Source: JALZDI01 sp036259355 (GTDB taxonomy: Bacteria; Actinomycetota; Actinomycetes; Propionibacteriales; Nocardioidaceae). Taken from it: DNA of 6,262 bases. Under the pieces are notes generated by a model. The model saw only the letters and a list, made by a program, of their open reading frames with translations, was not told where the DNA came from and did no database searches. The stretch is taken from assembly GCA_036259355.1 (NCBI GenBank), contig DATABY010000022.1, positions 1 to 6,262 on the forward strand, read 5' to 3'. The position numbers and the translations under genes are program-made. Shown here piece after piece: positions 4,659 through 6,262 of this stretch; position 1 is the first letter of the stretch; every line of letters starts with the position of its first letter.

Positions 4659-5516
4659 ATGCAGAGCAGCAACCCTGTTTTCGCCCGGAGCGAGGGCTTC
4701 AACGGCCGTGCTCCGCGGCAGAGCCAGTACGGCTACCCGACCTACCCGGGTGCCGGCCCCAACGCCGGCTACGGCCAGTCCGGCTACACCGACCCCTCGA
4801 CGTGGCAGACCGGCACGCCCGGTGGCCCGGCCGTCGACCAGGGCCGGATGACGATCGACTCGGTCGTGATGCGGACCGCCATGACGCTGGCCGTGCTGGT
4901 GGCGTCCGCGACGGCCACGTGGGTCCTCCTGCCGCCCCCGCCAGCGGGCCAGCAGGCGGCCATGACCGCCTGGATGGTCGGTGCGTTCGGCGGTCTGGGC
5001 CTGGCGCTGTTCATCTCGTTCAAGAAGGTCGTCAGCCCCGCGCTGGTCCTCCTCTACGCGGCGGTCGAGGGGCTGTTCGTCGGTGCGGCGAGCATGTACT
5101 TCGAGGCGATGTGGCCGGGCATCGTGATGAGCGCGGTGATCGGCACCCTCGTGGCGTTCGCCGGCACCTTGGCGGCGTACAAGTTCTTCAACATCACGGT
5201 GACACCGAAGTTCCGCAAGATCGTCACGATCGCGATGTTCAGCTTCGTCGGCCTGGTGCTGCTCGACTTCGTGCTCAGCCTGGTGGGTCTCAACTTCGGC
5301 TTCAACGACCTCACCGGCCTCGGCTTCATCGCCACCTGCATCGGCCTGGTGCTCGGCGTGCTGATGCTCGTCCTCGACTTCGACTTCGTCGAGCGCGGCG
5401 TCGCGGCCGGCCTGCCGGAGCGGGAGTCCTGGCGAGCGGCCTTCGGCCTGACCGTCACCCTCATCTGGCTCTACATCGAGATGCTGCGGCTGCTGGCCGC
5501 CCTGCGCGGCGAGTGA
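4659..5516 (+). CDS. Bax inhibitor-1/YccA family multipass membrane protein
   Basis: Integral membrane protein of the Bax inhibitor-1 (TMBIM) superfamily, actinobacterial YccA-like branch. Some relatives are calcium-leak channels and E. coli YccA modulates the FtsH protease; the function here is unproven. 285 aa. The N-terminus MQSSNPVFARSEGFNG matches the usual opening of the family. Residues 21-60 form a Tyr/Gly/Pro-rich cytoplasmic tail. Hydrophobic segments are seen at about 71-91, 103-121, 126-147, 152-173, 187-210, 220-239 and 259-282, giving seven. LDFDFVE (239-245) carries paired acidic residues near the membrane end, where related proteins have a functional Asp pair, and TM7 contains the conserved AFGLTVTLIWLYIEMLRLL (261-279). 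It is a single-gene unit with its own promoter, leader hairpin and terminator. The in-frame ATG at 4647 would add only four residues. Confidence 0.9.
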   Translation: MQSSNPVFARSEGFNGRAPRQSQYGYPTYPGAGPNAGYGQSGYTDPSTWQTGTPGGPAVDQGRMTIDSVVMRTAMTLAVLVASATATWVLLPPPPAGQQAAMTAWMVGAFGGLGLALFISFKKVVSPALVLLYAAVEGLFVGAASMYFEAMWPGIVMSAVIGTLVAFAGTLAAYKFFNITVTPKFRKIVTIAMFSFVGLVLLDFVLSLVGLNFGFNDLTGLGFIATCIGLVLGVLMLVLDFDFVERGVAAGLPERESWRAAFGLTVTLIWLYIEMLRLLAALRGE

Positions 5517-5520
5517 CCAG

Positions 5521-5562
5521 CGGCTGACCCCGGGCGTGGGCCGCCTCGCCCGGGTTCAGCCG
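5521..5562 (+). terminator. Strong hairpin terminator after the Bax inhibitor-1 family gene
   Basis: CGGCTGACCCCGGGCG (5521-5536) pairs with CGCCCGGGTTCAGCCG (5547-5562) over 16 positions with one C-T mismatch, closed by a 10-nt loop, 5 nt after the stop. There is no U-tract, as is common for actinobacterial terminators. It separates this gene from the next. Confidence 0.8.
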
Positions 5563-5576
5563 TAGCGACCGACTCC

Positions 5577-5582
5577 TATCTT
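5577..5582 (+). promoter_or_regulatory. -10 box of a probably leaderless gene
   Basis: TATCTT fits TANNNT and ends 6 nt before ATG 5589, so transcription would start at or next to the A of the start codon. No Shine-Dalgarno precedes the ATG. This is the usual layout of actinobacterial leaderless genes. The -35 region is weak (TTCAGC at 5555-5560, inside the terminator arm). Confidence 0.55.
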
Positions 5583-5588
5583 GGGCGC

Positions 5589-6167
5589 ATGCTGTTCTCC
5601 GTCGACGCCCACGCCGGGCTGGCGGACGGGTCGATCACCCGCACCTTCCGGACCTGGAAGCGGGCGCAGGCGCGCGCCGGCGGCCGCTACCGGGTCGCCG
5701 GGATGCTGCTCGAGGCGGATGCCGTACGCCGGGTGTCCGCCGCCGACCTGACCGACGACGACGCCCGCGCCGCGGGCGAACCCGACCTGGCGGCCCTGCT
5801 CCGGCGCCTTGGCGAGCCCGAACCCGCGACCCTGGTCTGGCGGGTCGACCTGCACTACGTCGGCGCCGACGACCGCATCGCGCTGAGGGCCGACGACGCG
5901 ATGAGCGCCGAGGAGACGGACCGGCTGCGGGCGCGGCTGGACCGGCTCGACGCCGCCTCCGCGTCGGGGCCCTGGACCCGTGACGTCCTGCGGCTGATCC
6001 AGGCCCGCCCGGGCGTGGTGTCCACCGAGCTCGCCGCGGAGCGGACCCAGGAGCGCCAGGCCTTCAAGACCGACGTACGCAAGCTCAAGAACCTGGGCCT
6101 GACCGAGAGCCTCCCGGTCGGCTACCGGCTCTCACCCCGCGGCCGCGCCCTGCTGCGCCACCTCTGA
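5589..6167 (+). CDS. ASCH/PUA-like plus winged-helix domain protein, function unknown
   Basis: 192-aa soluble protein, apparently two domains. Residues 1 to about 100 (MLFSVDAHAGLADGSITRTFRTWKR opening in two parts: 1-14 and 15-25, then GGRYRVAGMLLEADAVRRV at 31-49, then TLVWRVDLHYVG at 81-92) look like the small beta-barrel ASCH fold, related to PUA RNA-binding domains. Residues about 127-192 look like a winged helix-turn-helix: TRDVLRLIQARPGVVSTELA (130-149) as helices 1-2, RQAFKTDVRKLKNLGLTE (156-173) as the recognition-helix region, and VGYRLSPRGRALL (177-189) as the wing and final helix. An acidic/Arg helix links them. Nucleic-acid binding is likely; target and reaction are unknown. It is expected to be a stand-alone, leaderless transcript. 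Domain calls are by eye, the ASCH one less sure than the winged helix. Confidence 0.75.
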   Translation: MLFSVDAHAGLADGSITRTFRTWKRAQARAGGRYRVAGMLLEADAVRRVSAADLTDDDARAAGEPDLAALLRRLGEPEPATLVWRVDLHYVGADDRIALRADDAMSAEETDRLRARLDRLDAASASGPWTRDVLRLIQARPGVVSTELAAERTQERQAFKTDVRKLKNLGLTESLPVGYRLSPRGRALLRHL

Positions 6168-6219
6168 CCTCCTCCGACGCGGTCGCGGCTGAAGGGGGCG
6201 CGGTGCCGGCCACGCGACC

Positions 6220-6240
6220 GTTCGGCCACCAGGCCCGAAC
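6220..6240 (+). terminator. Small hairpin after the ASCH/wHTH gene
   Basis: GTTCGGCC (6220-6227) pairs with GGCCCGAAC (6232-6240) with one bulged C and loop ACCA, about 50 nt past the stop and without a U-tract. Possibly the gene's terminator. I see nothing else in the final 95 nt; minus-strand frames are open there but too short to judge. Confidence 0.3.
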
Positions 6241-6262
6241 ACAGCGAAGGGCGCCCCGGAGG

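Noticed and set aside
4613..5527. 304-codon open frame on the + strand
   Set aside because: Out of frame over the Bax inhibitor-1 gene; its translation is Arg/Gly/His-rich and lacks membrane segments.

Overview
This is a very GC-rich window with coding strongly biased to G/C at third positions. It looks like chromosomal core DNA of an actinomycete. The reasons are the gene order (divisome FtsB-like gene, DUF501 gene, Ppx/GppA gene, family 5 uracil-DNA glycosylase gene, then a type II NADH dehydrogenase with a Rex-like operator), the actinobacterial style of each protein, GTG starts, overlapping stops and starts, and a probable leaderless gene. I cannot name the genus. All confident genes are on the + strand; the long minus-strand open frames are GC-driven shadows.

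Region 1 (1-2937) is a compact operon. It starts with an FtsB/DivIC-family cell-division protein whose 5' end lies outside the window, followed by a DUF501 protein, an exopolyphosphatase (Ppx/GppA) and a uracil-DNA glycosylase. Junctions are overlaps of 11 and 4 nt and a gap of 7 nt, so translation is probably coupled. The ppx/udg junction is odd. An exact 20-bp direct repeat (1996-2015 and 2091-2110) encodes the same peptide, GDASRF, at the C-terminus of one protein and the N-terminus of the next, and the first copy is also the left arm of a 15-bp interrupted hairpin.

Region 2 (2938-3088) is a 150-nt regulatory gap. It has two copies of a 22-nt repeat, a perfect 12-bp palindrome, and a near-consensus Rex (NADH-sensing repressor) operator just before the ATG of the NDH-2 gene. 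A third, inverted copy of the 22-nt repeat lies just after that gene, so the NDH-2 gene is bracketed by the repeat.

Region 3 (4385-4658) holds a 74-nt tRNA gene. It folds as a good class I cloverleaf, but its anticodon is UAA. UAA would read the leucine codon UUA, yet tRNA-Leu is normally class II with a long variable arm, and this body looks more like tRNA-Glu. No coding sequence in the window contains an in-frame TTA codon. After the tRNA comes a promoter and a 5'-UTR hairpin leading into the next gene.

Region 4 (4659-6262) has a Bax inhibitor-1/YccA-type seven-helix membrane protein closed by a strong hairpin terminator. It is followed by a probably leaderless gene for an ASCH/PUA-like plus winged-helix protein of unknown role. 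The last 95 nt show only a small hairpin.

No defence system, phage, insertion sequence or CRISPR array is visible. The unusual items are the UAA tRNA, the two repeat families and the Rex-like site.
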